DNA from: Croceicoccus pelagius
GTDB taxonomy: Bacteria > Pseudomonadota > Alphaproteobacteria > Sphingomonadales > Sphingomonadaceae
NCBI RefSeq assembly: GCF_001661915.1
Contig: NZ_LYWY01000039.1
Location: forward strand, 372,001-436,000
Length of the DNA: 64,000 nucleotides
Reading direction: 5' to 3'
The notes beneath the pieces were generated by a model that saw only the letters and a program-made list of their open reading frames with translations, ran no database searches and had not been told where the DNA came from. The position numbers were made by a program, and so were the translations under genes. This document shows, piece by piece, positions 26,519 through 34,795 of this stretch (position 1 is the stretch's first letter; the number at the start of each line of letters is the position of its first letter).

Positions 26519-26935
26519 ATGGCCAAACGCTACTGGCTGATGAAATCGGAACCCGACGTCTATTCGTGGGACGATCTCGTCGAGGAAGGCGAGGGCACGT
26601 GGGACGGGGTTCGCAACTATCGCGCTCGCAACAACCTTGCCGCGATGAAGAAGGGCGAGAAGGCGTTCTTCTACCACTCTAACAAGGGGCTGGAGATCGT
26701 CGGCATCGTCGAGATCAGCGTCGATGGCATCACCGACCCGACGGACGACACCGGCAAGTGGGCCGCGGTGAAGGTCAAGCCGGTCGAGAAGCTCAAGCAC
26801 CCGGTCACGCTCAAGCAGGTGAAGGCCGAGCCTGAGCTGGAAGAAATGGAACTGGTGAAGCTGATGCGTCTTTCCGTGTCCGAGGTCAGGCCGGACGAGT
26901 GGAAAAAAATTCTGTCGATGTCGAAAAAGGGCTGA
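26519..26935 (+). CDS. EVE domain-containing protein
   Basis: A 138-residue stand-alone EVE (PUA-like) domain. It begins AKRYWLMKSEPDVYSWDDL and contains GVRNYRARNNLAAMKKG and FFYHSN, typical of the thymocyte nuclear protein 1 group. EVE folds bind modified bases, but no specific partner is known here. It has a good AAGGAG ribosome site and follows ligD by about 90 bp, so it may share the repair operon or have its own promoter. Confidence 0.9.
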   Translation: MAKRYWLMKSEPDVYSWDDLVEEGEGTWDGVRNYRARNNLAAMKKGEKAFFYHSNKGLEIVGIVEISVDGITDPTDDTGKWAAVKVKPVEKLKHPVTLKQVKAEPELEEMELVKLMRLSVSEVRPDEWKKILSMSKKG

Positions 26936-26979
26936 GATTTGCGCGGGTCGGCGCAGGCTGCGCATGACGATGGTTAATC

Positions 26980-27007
26980 CGCCTGTCCCAAGGCGGGGCG
27001 ACAGGCG
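26980..27007. repeat. Hairpin after the EVE gene
   Basis: Arms CGCCTGTC (26980-26987) and GACAGGCG (27000-27007). A TTTTT run follows 12 bases later, so it is only a weak terminator candidate. Confidence 0.5.
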
Positions 27008-27137
27008 CAAAGGTCCTGTTTTTAAGGGGTAAAGGCGAGTAGTTAAAGAAACGTTATCGCCGAAAGGGCGTTCTATTGGCTGAAGCCGCCACGTTGCGGC
27101 AAGCTACGAAGGACTAGGACGAAAGACGAACCTGACC

Positions 27138-27359
27138 ATGCAGAACGCCGCCATCCAGATGCCCGCCCGCGCCAAACGCATGAAGTTCCGCCCCGCGATG
27201 ATCCGTCGGCCGGTCTTCGGTCGCCGCCGGGAAAGTGCGCTGCCGGTGGATGGCGCATCTGAAGGCGGCCTGCTTTCGAAGTTCACGTCAAAGGATGTGA
27301 AGGACTTTCTAATGGCCTACAGCGCGTGCTTCATCGCCGTCATGTGCATGATCGCCTGA
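27138..27359 (+). CDS. Small hypothetical membrane-anchored protein
   Basis: A 73-residue frame with a basic N-terminus (ARAKRMKFRPAMIRRPVFGRRR) and one C-terminal hydrophobic helix (DFLMAYSACFIAVMCMIA), suggesting a tail-anchored inner-membrane peptide. I do not recognise a family, and the ribosome site is weak. It lies between ligD/EVE and the convergent MFS gene. A CtrA-like box (TTAA-N7-TTAT) lies 81 bp upstream. Confidence 0.5.
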   Translation: MQNAAIQMPARAKRMKFRPAMIRRPVFGRRRESALPVDGASEGGLLSKFTSKDVKDFLMAYSACFIAVMCMIA

Positions 27360-27374
27360 TCGCATCGCGGCGAC

Positions 27375-28688
27375 TTATTCGGCCAGCGCAGGCTCTGCCA
27401 GTTCTGCGCGGTAGAGGATCCAGCCCAACCACGCCGCCCCAATCGACATCGCAGCCGCCAGCAGCAACTGATCCACGATCAGCACCCCGGCACTCGTGAG
27501 CGCCATGGCGATGATGGCGCCTGCCGCCATTGCGCCCGAGTTGACGATATTGTTCGCCGCCACCGTGCGCGCCGTCTGCGACTTGTCGACCACGGTCGTC
27601 AGGAAGGCATAGAGCGGCACCACGAACATGCCGCCAGCGATTGCAACGCCCAACAGGCAAAGCATCAGTGGGATCGCGAGCGGGAGCGTTGCGAATTCCA
27701 TGATTGTGTAAAGCCCGCCTTGGTGCGGGACCCATGCCTTGCACACGAGGTGGAAGGCCACGATGAACAGCCCCATCACCACGACCGAGATCGGCGCGTA
27801 ACGGGCCGAAACCTCGTTCTTCAAAAGCAGGTTGATCGCCATCGAACCGATCGCAACGCCGATCGAAAAGATAACGAGGAACAGGCTGGCCACTTCCTTG
27901 CCTGCGGAAAGCACGTTCTTGGCCAGCGGCGGAAACTCGATGAACAGCACCGCGCCGATGGTCCAGAAGAAGCTGATCGCCATGATGGCGTAGAACACGC
28001 GCTTCTCGTCCATCGTCGCCTTCACGACGCGGATGGAGGACCGGATGATATTGTAGTCGACTTTCTCATCCACCGCCTGCGCGGGCGCATCGGGAATCTC
28101 GCGGCCCGCGAACCAGCCGATACCGGCCAGCACCAGGATCAGCGCCGCGGCCGCCTCCACCGGAATCCAGCCGGCAAGGATGGTTCCTGCGAGGACCGAT
28201 AGGTAAGTACCGGCCTCCACGAGGCCGGTGCCCGACAGCACTTCTTCCTTCTTCAGATGCTGCGGCAGGATCGCGTACTTGATTGGGCCGAAGAACGTCG
28301 AATGCGCGCCAAGCCCCGTCAACGCCGCCAGCATCAGCGGGATCGCCAGCGTTTCCACCATGATTCCCTGCCACGCCAGCACGAGGCCTGTCGCGCCCAC
28401 GAACATGATGCCGATTTCGGCCAGCTTCACGATCCGTACGATCGCCGCCTTGTCACGCATGTCGGCCAACTGGCCAGCCAGCGCCGAAAACAGGACATAG
28501 GGCAGAGTGAACAGGCCCGAGGCTATCGCGGAAAACCGCGCTTCTTCCGCAGTCGAGCTGTACACCTGGTACACCACGAACAGGACCATCGCGTTCTTGT
28601 AGAGATTGTCGTTGAACGCACCCAGCAACTGGGTAGCGAACAAGGGCAGAAAGCGTCGACGCGACAGAAGTTTGGAGGATATCATCAT
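27375..28688 (-). CDS. LplT-like major facilitator transporter
   Basis: A 437-residue MFS protein with 12 predicted helices. The N-terminal signature FATQLLGAFNDNLYKNAMV and the segment GAHSTFFGPIKYAILPQ match the lysophospholipid flippase LplT group. In enterics LplT imports lysophospholipids for reacylation by Aas, and many proteobacteria have the two fused. Here the transporter stands alone with no acyltransferase domain and none adjacent. A neighbouring phospholipid gene (pgsA, divergent) is in keeping with a lipid role. Confidence 0.8.
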   Translation of the reverse strand: MMISSKLLSRRRFLPLFATQLLGAFNDNLYKNAMVLFVVYQVYSSTAEEARFSAIASGLFTLPYVLFSALAGQLADMRDKAAIVRIVKLAEIGIMFVGATGLVLAWQGIMVETLAIPLMLAALTGLGAHSTFFGPIKYAILPQHLKKEEVLSGTGLVEAGTYLSVLAGTILAGWIPVEAAAALILVLAGIGWFAGREIPDAPAQAVDEKVDYNIIRSSIRVVKATMDEKRVFYAIMAISFFWTIGAVLFIEFPPLAKNVLSAGKEVASLFLVIFSIGVAIGSMAINLLLKNEVSARYAPISVVVMGLFIVAFHLVCKAWVPHQGGLYTIMEFATLPLAIPLMLCLLGVAIAGGMFVVPLYAFLTTVVDKSQTARTVAANNIVNSGAMAAGAIIAMALTSAGVLIVDQLLLAAAMSIGAAWLGWILYRAELAEPALAE

Positions 28689-28801
28689 GCCGGGGAAGTT
28701 CTGTAGTCCTTAAACGGTACGGCTTCAGGCACAAGTCCCGGATACGCTTTTGCGCGCGGCACTTTCACGCTATGCGCTTGTATCGGACATAGCTTGAGAT
28801 A

Positions 28802-29353
28802 ATGCTGACACTTCCCAACCTTCTGACGCTGTCGCGCATTTTCGCGGTACCCCTGCTGGTTTTCTTCCTGTGGTGGCCGGACTGGACCGTGGGCCACTGG
28901 CTGGCCTTCGCGCTCTATTGTGTCGCCGGTATTACCGACTATTTCGACGGCATGCTGGCGCGAGCCAGCGGGCGGGTCAGCCGCTTGGGCATCTTTCTCG
29001 ATCCGATCGCGGACAAGATCATGGTCGCGGCCGTGATTCTCGTGCTCGTCCACACCGGCATCATTCCCTCGATCCATGTTCTTGCCGCTCTCGTCATATT
29101 GCTCAGAGAGATAATGGTCTCGGGGCTAAGGGAGTTCCTTGCCGGTGTTCAGGTTTCCGTGCCGGTCTCGCGTCTGGCGAAGTGGAAGACGACGTTCCAG
29201 ATGGTCTCGCTGGGCGCACTGATCCTCTCGGGAGCGCTGCCCAGCCTCGATTTCGTCTATTGGACGGGTATCGTTTCGCTCTGGGCCGCAGCAGTGCTTA
29301 CGGCGCTGACGGGCTGGGATTACCTGCGCATCGGCCTTCGCCACATGGACTGA
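28802..29353 (+). CDS. pgsA: CDP-diacylglycerol-glycerol-3-phosphate 3-phosphatidyltransferase
   Basis: Makes phosphatidylglycerol phosphate from CDP-diacylglycerol at the inner membrane. The 183-residue, multi-helix protein contains the complete CDP-alcohol phosphotransferase signature: Asp46, Asp49-Gly50, Ala53-Arg54, Gly63, Asp67 and Asp71. The N-terminal LPNLLTLSRI is typical of PgsA. It is divergent from the LplT-like gene across 113 bp and is closed by a terminator shared with the helicase gene. Confidence 0.94.
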   Translation: MLTLPNLLTLSRIFAVPLLVFFLWWPDWTVGHWLAFALYCVAGITDYFDGMLARASGRVSRLGIFLDPIADKIMVAAVILVLVHTGIIPSIHVLAALVILLREIMVSGLREFLAGVQVSVPVSRLAKWKTTFQMVSLGALILSGALPSLDFVYWTGIVSLWAAAVLTALTGWDYLRIGLRHMD

Positions 29354-29378
29354 CGGGGCCAGGGTTTCGCCACGCAAA

Positions 29379-29408
29379 AAGGGCGGCAGCCTTTCGGCCA
29401 CCGCCCTT
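29379..29408. terminator. Bidirectional terminator between pgsA and the helicase gene
   Basis: Stem AAGGGCGG/CCGCCCTT with a nested GCC/GGC stem. It is A-rich on the left and T-rich on the right, serving both convergent genes. Confidence 0.85.
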
Positions 29409-29431
29409 CTGAGTTTTCATTTCCATGAAGT

Positions 29432-30838
29432 TCAGCGCGCGCGAACCGCGTTCTTGTGCGCGCCGACACCATTGGGCCCCTTGGGCTTGAAGCGGCGCTT
29501 GCGGCCCATGTCGTCGCGCGGCTGGCCGTCGCCGCGGTTTTCCTTGGCCTTGCGCGCCTTGCGCTGTTCGAAGTCGCGGTTGTTGCTGCCCTGCTTGGGG
29601 CCGCGCGGCTTGCGATTGCCGCGCTCCGGCCGCTCGCCATATTCGGCGCCTGCCGGCTTGCGGCTGGGCTTGGGCAGGCTCTCGGCGCGCTTGGTGAAAT
29701 TCTCGACCAGCGGCATCGGCGTCAGGCGCACGCCCGTCAGCTTCTCGATATCGCGGATGTAGTTCTTCTCGTCCGGCGCGATGTAGCTGATCGCCACGCC
29801 GTCCGCGCCCGCACGCGCGGTGCGGCCAATGCGGTGCACGTACTGTTCGGGCACGTTCGGGATCTCGAAGTTGAAAACGTGGGACACGCCCGTCACGTCG
29901 ATGCCGCGCGCGGCGATGTCGGTCGCCACCAGTACCGGCACGTTGCCTGCACGGAAGCCGTCAAGCGCGCGCGTGCGCTGCGCCTGCGTCTTGTTGCCGT
30001 GGATCGCGGCGGCGTTGATGCCCGCGGCGGCAAGATGGCGCACGACGCGGTCGGCACCGTGCTTGGTGCGGGTGAAGACCAGCGTCTTTTCGATCTCGCC
30101 GCTGGCAAGGCCCGACTGAAGCGAAAGGGTGAGAAGCGACTGCTTTTCCGCCTGGTTCACGAACGTGCCGTACTGTTCGACGCGTTCCGCCGTCGTGGCC
30201 TGCGGCGCGACTTCGACCTTGACCGGATCGTTGATGAAACGGCGCGACAGGTCGGCGATGTCTTTGGGCATCGTCGCGCTGAAAAACAGCGACTGACGTT
30301 CCTTGGGAAGCAGGTTGGCAACGCGGGTCAACGGCTTGATGAAGCCGAGATCCATCATCTGGTCAGCTTCGTCGAGCACGAAGATCTCCACATGCTTGAG
30401 CGTCAGCGCGCGCTGGTCGATGAGGTCGAGCAGGCGGCCCGGCGTTGCGACCAGGACATCGGTGCCGGGCACGAGGCGGCGGGCCTGTTTGCCCACCGGA
30501 ACGCCGCCGAAAACGCATTCGACGTTGATCGGCAGGTGCTTGGCATAGCGGCGCATGTTTTCCGCGATCTGCGCGGCCAGTTCGCGGGTCGGCGACAGAA
30601 CCAGCATGCGGCAAGAAGCCGGGTTGGGCTTGTAACCGTCCTGCGCCAATCGGTGCAGCGAAGGCAGCGAGAACGCGGCCGTCTTGCCGGTGCCGGTTTG
30701 CGCGATACCCAAAAGGTCGCGGCCTTCCATAAGGGAAGGGATTGCCTGACGCTGGATGGGCGAAGGCTCGGAATAGCCTTTTGCCTCGAGCGCGCGGAGA
30801 ATAGGCTCGGCAAGGCCGAGTTCCTTGAAATAGGACAT
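29432..30838 (-). CDS. DEAD-box ATP-dependent RNA helicase (RhlE-like)
   Basis: A 468-residue RNA helicase with the ordered motifs Q (GYSEPSPIQ), I (AQTGTGKTA), Ia (PTRELA), II (DEAD), III (SAT), V (ATDIAARGID) and VI (HRIGRTARAG). The basic tail (RGNRKPRGPKQGSNNRDF and onward) fits the RhlE group active in ribosome assembly and RNA decay. The start is ATG 30838 (MSYFKELGL), the canonical N-terminus. A 217-bp gap follows upstream toward the protease gene. Confidence 0.94.
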   Translation of the reverse strand: MSYFKELGLAEPILRALEAKGYSEPSPIQRQAIPSLMEGRDLLGIAQTGTGKTAAFSLPSLHRLAQDGYKPNPASCRMLVLSPTRELAAQIAENMRRYAKHLPINVECVFGGVPVGKQARRLVPGTDVLVATPGRLLDLIDQRALTLKHVEIFVLDEADQMMDLGFIKPLTRVANLLPKERQSLFFSATMPKDIADLSRRFINDPVKVEVAPQATTAERVEQYGTFVNQAEKQSLLTLSLQSGLASGEIEKTLVFTRTKHGADRVVRHLAAAGINAAAIHGNKTQAQRTRALDGFRAGNVPVLVATDIAARGIDVTGVSHVFNFEIPNVPEQYVHRIGRTARAGADGVAISYIAPDEKNYIRDIEKLTGVRLTPMPLVENFTKRAESLPKPSRKPAGAEYGERPERGNRKPRGPKQGSNNRDFEQRKARKAKENRGDGQPRDDMGRKRRFKPKGPNGVGAHKNAVRAR

Positions 30839-31055
30839 GTAAATACTCGCATTGGCGCTGCCGACCATGATGGCGGCGCGCGGGGGTCCACAAAGGCGAC
30901 CCGTGCGTGATTGGGGAAGCTTTACGACAGCGACCGTCGATCTGCCGCGGGCCACTCCGCTATTTCTAGATGCGGGCGCTCACGCTGGCGGCTGATGGCA
31001 TTCTGCCGTCGCTGGCGGGTCAGATAGTTGCTGCGACTGCGAAATGCAATGAAAA

Positions 31056-31712
31056 TCAGTTCTGGGCACTGTCCGATGCCGGGACGAGTATCAGCGTGCC
31101 GTCCTCGACGCTCCACTTCTGGAGGCGCGAGAGGAAGTTCATCCCCAGTACGTTCATGCCGTTCATCGACGGTGCGATCACCGCACGCAAGTCGTCGGCG
31201 CGGATAGTGCCGGTTTCCAGCCTGTCGATGCTGGTAAGGTGTGCAGGCGCGGTCCCGTTGGCGGTTTCAAGCCTCACGGTGCCCATGACCGAACTGGCGG
31301 TAAGCCCGGCGGCTTCTGCCGTATCGGGGGAGATCGCAGTCAGGCTGGCGCCGGTATCGACGAGGAACCGGGTGGGATGACCGTTGACTTGTGCCTCGAT
31401 CCAGTAATGCCCGTCGCGCGACAGGGGGATATGCGTTTCCTGCCCCTGTACGACCTGTTCGGGAACGCCCAGTTGCGGCATGGCGAGATCGGGGTTGAGG
31501 CGTGCGATGTCGATGACGGTCATGACCAGCACGGCGACAAGCGCAAAGCTGCCAAAACCGCGAAGAAGGCCGCCGGTTTTCGGCATGGACTTCACCAGGG
31601 CGCCGCCCACCATCGAAACGCAAAGCGCGATCAGTGCGATGGCCAAAAGCGGGTAGCTGGCGAAGACTTCGCCATAGGGCAGCTTTTCCAGAAAGGTCAC
31701 GAACCGATCCAT
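31056..31712 (-). CDS. Membrane-anchored retropepsin-like aspartic protease
   Basis: A 218-residue protein with two hydrophobic helices (about 19-41 and 52-70) and a periplasmic clan AA domain. The active-site motif is LVDTGAS with Asp119, followed later by the hydrophobic-hydrophobic-Gly element (VLGMNFLSRL). This matches the TIGR02281-type bacterial single-domain aspartyl proteases, which would act as dimers. The substrate is unknown. It is followed by the helicase gene on the same strand after 217 bp, so it is probably a separate unit. Confidence 0.87.
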   Translation of the reverse strand: MDRFVTFLEKLPYGEVFASYPLLAIALIALCVSMVGGALVKSMPKTGGLLRGFGSFALVAVLVMTVIDIARLNPDLAMPQLGVPEQVVQGQETHIPLSRDGHYWIEAQVNGHPTRFLVDTGASLTAISPDTAEAAGLTASSVMGTVRLETANGTAPAHLTSIDRLETGTIRADDLRAVIAPSMNGMNVLGMNFLSRLQKWSVEDGTLILVPASDSAQN

Positions 31713-31774
31713 TCGGCTGTCATAGCGGGCAGTGCCTTTCGCCAGCGTGACCGCACATCAGGCGCGATTGGGCC

Positions 31775-32956
31775 TTAGGCGAGATTGGCGACTTCCTCGG
31801 CCATGATTTCGCGGGTGCGGACCTCGTCGGGGAAGCCTTCGTCGATCCAGCGGCTTTCGACCGTGCGCAGGACTTTCGCGACTTGCGGGCCGGCGCAGAC
31901 GCCCGCCGCGACTATCTCGCCGCCCTTGAGTGGGAGGGCAGGCACGTCCCAACCGCGCAGGTCACTGACCGATGCGTCAAGCAGCAGTAGTCGGTCTCGT
32001 GCGATTTCAATACCTTCGCGATAGGCCAGTGCGCGCGGGTTCGCGGTATCCGCCTCTGTCCGCGCGGCGTCGAGCTTGATGCGCTTTTTCTGCGCATTGG
32101 AGAGGCGCAGGCGTGACGCGACCTGTTCGGCGCAGGACGGGTCGGGCGGCAGCAGCGATGCAAGGCGGCGGATGGCGTCGGGCTCGATCCCCGCTTCCCG
32201 CTCTGCCGTGACCAACCGCGCCAGCCGGTTCACCTGAACGCCGCCCGTTTCGGGCAGGACGACGGCAAGAACGCCCAGTTCCGCCATGCGGGCGATCGTG
32301 GGCGAAGGGTCGGGCAGGGCGAGCAGGTTCTGCAGTTCCCAGCCCACGCGTTCGCGCGACAGGCCCTTTAGCGTCGGGGCCAATTCGCGGCATGCGGCAA
32401 CCGCTTCCTCGTTCGCCGGTTCGCTGCCAAAGCGCGCGTGGAAGCGGAAGTAGCGCAGGATCCGCAAGTGATCCTCGCGTATGCGTTCGTGCGCGTCGCC
32501 GATGAAGCGGACGCGGCGGGCGGCAAGATCGTCAAGCCCGCCGAAATAGTCGGAGACCTCGAATGTCTCGGGATGGGCGTAGAGCGCGTTGATCGTGAAA
32601 TCGCGGCGCGCGGCATCGTCCTTCCACCCGGTCGCGAAAGCCACGGTGGCGCGGCGGCCATCGGTGGCGACGTCCTTTCGCAGGGTGGTGACTTCGACCG
32701 GACCGCTGTCGAGAACGGCTGTCACGGTGCCATGCTCGATACCGGTGGGCACGGTGCGGATGCCTGCGTCTTTCAGGCGCAGGACGACTTCGGAAGGCGC
32801 GTGCCGGGTGGCAAGGTCGACGTCGTGCGCCTCTATCCCCATCAGCGCATCGCGTACGCAGCCGCCGACGTAGCGGCACTCGTCCGCACCCAGAGCCGCG
32901 ATAAGCGTGGGAAGGTCGGGTCGCTTCGTCCATTCCGCTTCAGTGATCGGCTTCAT
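31775..32956 (-). CDS. cca: CCA tRNA nucleotidyltransferase
   Basis: A class II tRNA nucleotidyltransferase of 393 residues that repairs or adds the 3' CCA. The catalytic head is GGCVRDALMG with the metal-binding Asp45-Val-Asp47, then RRDFTINAL and the RNA/nucleotide-binding EDHLRILRYFRFHARFG. It overlaps the upstream Nudix gene by 4 bp (ATGA). The only tRNA in the window already encodes CCA, so this enzyme may serve mainly in repair. Confidence 0.93.
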   Translation of the reverse strand: MKPITEAEWTKRPDLPTLIAALGADECRYVGGCVRDALMGIEAHDVDLATRHAPSEVVLRLKDAGIRTVPTGIEHGTVTAVLDSGPVEVTTLRKDVATDGRRATVAFATGWKDDAARRDFTINALYAHPETFEVSDYFGGLDDLAARRVRFIGDAHERIREDHLRILRYFRFHARFGSEPANEEAVAACRELAPTLKGLSRERVGWELQNLLALPDPSPTIARMAELGVLAVVLPETGGVQVNRLARLVTAEREAGIEPDAIRRLASLLPPDPSCAEQVASRLRLSNAQKKRIKLDAARTEADTANPRALAYREGIEIARDRLLLLDASVSDLRGWDVPALPLKGGEIVAAGVCAGPQVAKVLRTVESRWIDEGFPDEVRTREIMAEEVANLA

Positions 32957-33555
32957 CGCGCCGCCTCATGCCAGTGGAGGCGGCGGGAAAGGTTCGCAAG
33001 GATCGCCCCCGTCACGCCCCAGATACGGTGTCCATCCCACTCCATATCGATAAAGCTGCGGTTGCAGCCGTTCCAGTGAATGTGATTTTCCTTGTGGTTC
33101 GCCGGGTCGAGCACGAACGAGAGCGGAACCTCGAACCATTCGTCGACTTCGGCTGGATTGGCGTGCAGGTGCAGATCGGGCGGCACAGTGGCGAGCACGG
33201 GGGTGATCGCAAAGCCGCTGGCGGAATTGAAACGGTCGGTCGTGCCGATGACGTGGACGACTGACTGGGGCAGGGCGATTTCCTCGTGCGCTTCGCGCAG
33301 CGCGGCCTGCACCGGGGTTTCGCCACGGTCCATCTTTCCGCCGGGAAAGGCGACCTGGCCGCCGTGCTTGCGCATCTTTTTGGGCCGCTCGATCAGCAGC
33401 ACTCCGGGGTTGTCGGGCCGCTCGGTCACTGCAATCAGAACGGCCGCATCGCGCGCGGTGCCGTCGGCAAGCCCGCCATCGTCGCGAAGGTCGGTAATGC
33501 GGCGATTGTGCCCCGCCATGTGCATCGCGGTCAGCCGTTCGCGGATCGAGGTCAT
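32953..33555 (-). CDS. Nudix hydrolase, CoA pyrophosphatase-like
   Basis: A 200-residue Nudix protein with the box complete from Gly73 through Glu79, Arg87-Glu88 and Glu91-Glu92. The upstream VLLIERPKKMRKHGGQVAFPGG matches the NudL/CoA pyrophosphatase pattern. Predicted to cleave CoA or related nucleotides in the cytoplasm. It overlaps the DUF1285 gene and cca by 4 bp each, forming a coupled three-gene unit. Confidence 0.9.
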   Translation of the reverse strand: MTSIRERLTAMHMAGHNRRITDLRDDGGLADGTARDAAVLIAVTERPDNPGVLLIERPKKMRKHGGQVAFPGGKMDRGETPVQAALREAHEEIALPQSVVHVIGTTDRFNSASGFAITPVLATVPPDLHLHANPAEVDEWFEVPLSFVLDPANHKENHIHWNGCNRSFIDMEWDGHRIWGVTGAILANLSRRLHWHEAAR

Positions 33556-34121
33556 GCTTCGCCCTTGCGAAGCAAGGCAAACCGCTCGTCGCAGCTTGTC
33601 ACGGCAAGGGGATCATGCCCCTCGGCAATCGCAATTTCGGCGAGTTGCGCATAAGTCGACCGGTCGAGCCGTGCTTCCAGTCCGTCGCGCACCGTCGCGT
33701 AGATCGCGGGCGTTTCGGCATCGCCGCGCACGACGATCGGGTGGTCGGCATCGGCGGTGACGAATTCATCGGTATTGAGCCGAAACGTAATCGCCCGCCT
33801 GCCATCTTCTTCATGAACGCGAACGTCGGTGGCGACAAACGGCGCATCCTCCACTTCGATCGACAGCTTCTGGTAGGGAACGACCAGCCAGAATCCGTCT
33901 ACTTCCCGCCGCAGCAGCCCCGAAAAGGCGCGCACCATCGCGTCGCGAGTGATCGGCGAACCTTCGTGATACCAGCGCCCGTCGGCGGCAATGCGCATGC
34001 CGCTTTCGCCGGTATTTTCCGGGTTCCATTGGGATACGGGTGGCAACTTGCGCGCAGCGACCGCTTCGGCCACTTCGGCAAGTGTCATTCCGGCAAGATC
34101 GGGGGGAACGTCGTATGGCAT
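33552..34121 (-). CDS. DUF1285 domain protein
   Basis: A 189-residue soluble protein with the DUF1285 pattern: MRIAADGRWYHEGSPITR, then VVPYQKLSIEVEDAPF and a late FRLNTDEFV. The family is widespread in proteobacteria, with no assigned function. The start is ATG 34121 (MPYDVPPDLAG); a longer frame would run toward the neighbouring gene. It is the first gene of the DUF1285-Nudix-cca unit, an arrangement common in sphingomonads. Confidence 0.85.
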   Translation of the reverse strand: MPYDVPPDLAGMTLAEVAEAVAARKLPPVSQWNPENTGESGMRIAADGRWYHEGSPITRDAMVRAFSGLLRREVDGFWLVVPYQKLSIEVEDAPFVATDVRVHEEDGRRAITFRLNTDEFVTADADHPIVVRGDAETPAIYATVRDGLEARLDRSTYAQLAEIAIAEGHDPLAVTSCDERFALLRKGEA

Positions 34122-34149
34122 CTGTGAGTGAAAGCGATGCCAGATCGGT

Positions 34150-34671
34150 TCAGTTCCGCCAAGGCCCCAACATACCCTTTTCGGGGAGGATGGCCGGATT
34201 GGCACAACGGACCAGCAGGCGCGAAGGCTCCCACGGTCCCGGCGCGGCCCAGCCGCCCGTATGTTCGGCGCTGAACCCGAAGAAACGGCCGTAGTAAGCG
34301 GCGTCGCCGATCAGGACCTGCGGCAACGGGCCGGAAGCCGCCTTTGTATCGTCGAGCGCGGCAAGCGAGGCCAGCGTCAGGGCCTTGCCGTATCCCATGT
34401 CCTGTTGGCCGGGCAGGACCGCGACGGGGCCCACCATGACCATCGGGTGTGCGCGTCCGTCAGGATCGGTCAGTGCAACTGGCCAGCACTGGATCGTGCC
34501 GACGAGATAATCGTCATCGTCGAGCGCGGCAAACGACAGGCCCGGTAGCCAGTCCATCCCTTCGCGCACCTTGTAGGCCGTGCGCTGCTGGCGTTCAGGC
34601 TCGAAAGCGCGGTCGAGCAGTTCCTCGATCAATGCGGAATCGACCTGGTCGAGAGGAATGATCGTGGCCAT
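34150..34671 (-). CDS. GNAT family N-acetyltransferase (YhbS-like)
   Basis: A 173-residue GNAT enzyme. The segment VMVGPVAVLPGQQDMGYGKAL is a strand-4/acetyl-CoA-loop region of the YhbS group, followed by VLIGDAAYYGRFFGFSAE. The start is ATG 34671 (MATIIPLDQ). The substrate is unknown. It ends 28 bp before DUF1285 on the same strand and may be co-transcribed with that unit. Confidence 0.85.
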   Translation of the reverse strand: MATIIPLDQVDSALIEELLDRAFEPERQQRTAYKVREGMDWLPGLSFAALDDDDYLVGTIQCWPVALTDPDGRAHPMVMVGPVAVLPGQQDMGYGKALTLASLAALDDTKAASGPLPQVLIGDAAYYGRFFGFSAEHTGGWAAPGPWEPSRLLVRCANPAILPEKGMLGPWRN

Positions 34672-34795
34672 GCGCGAAGTGATTGCCCCAAGTTGTGCGA
34701 ACGGGGCGCGCGGATAGGGCCGGGGGCGTCCCTTGTCGAGAACTATCGTGGAAGCGCCCATGGCCGCATGTGTCGGCCAAGGGCGCGTTCCCGAT

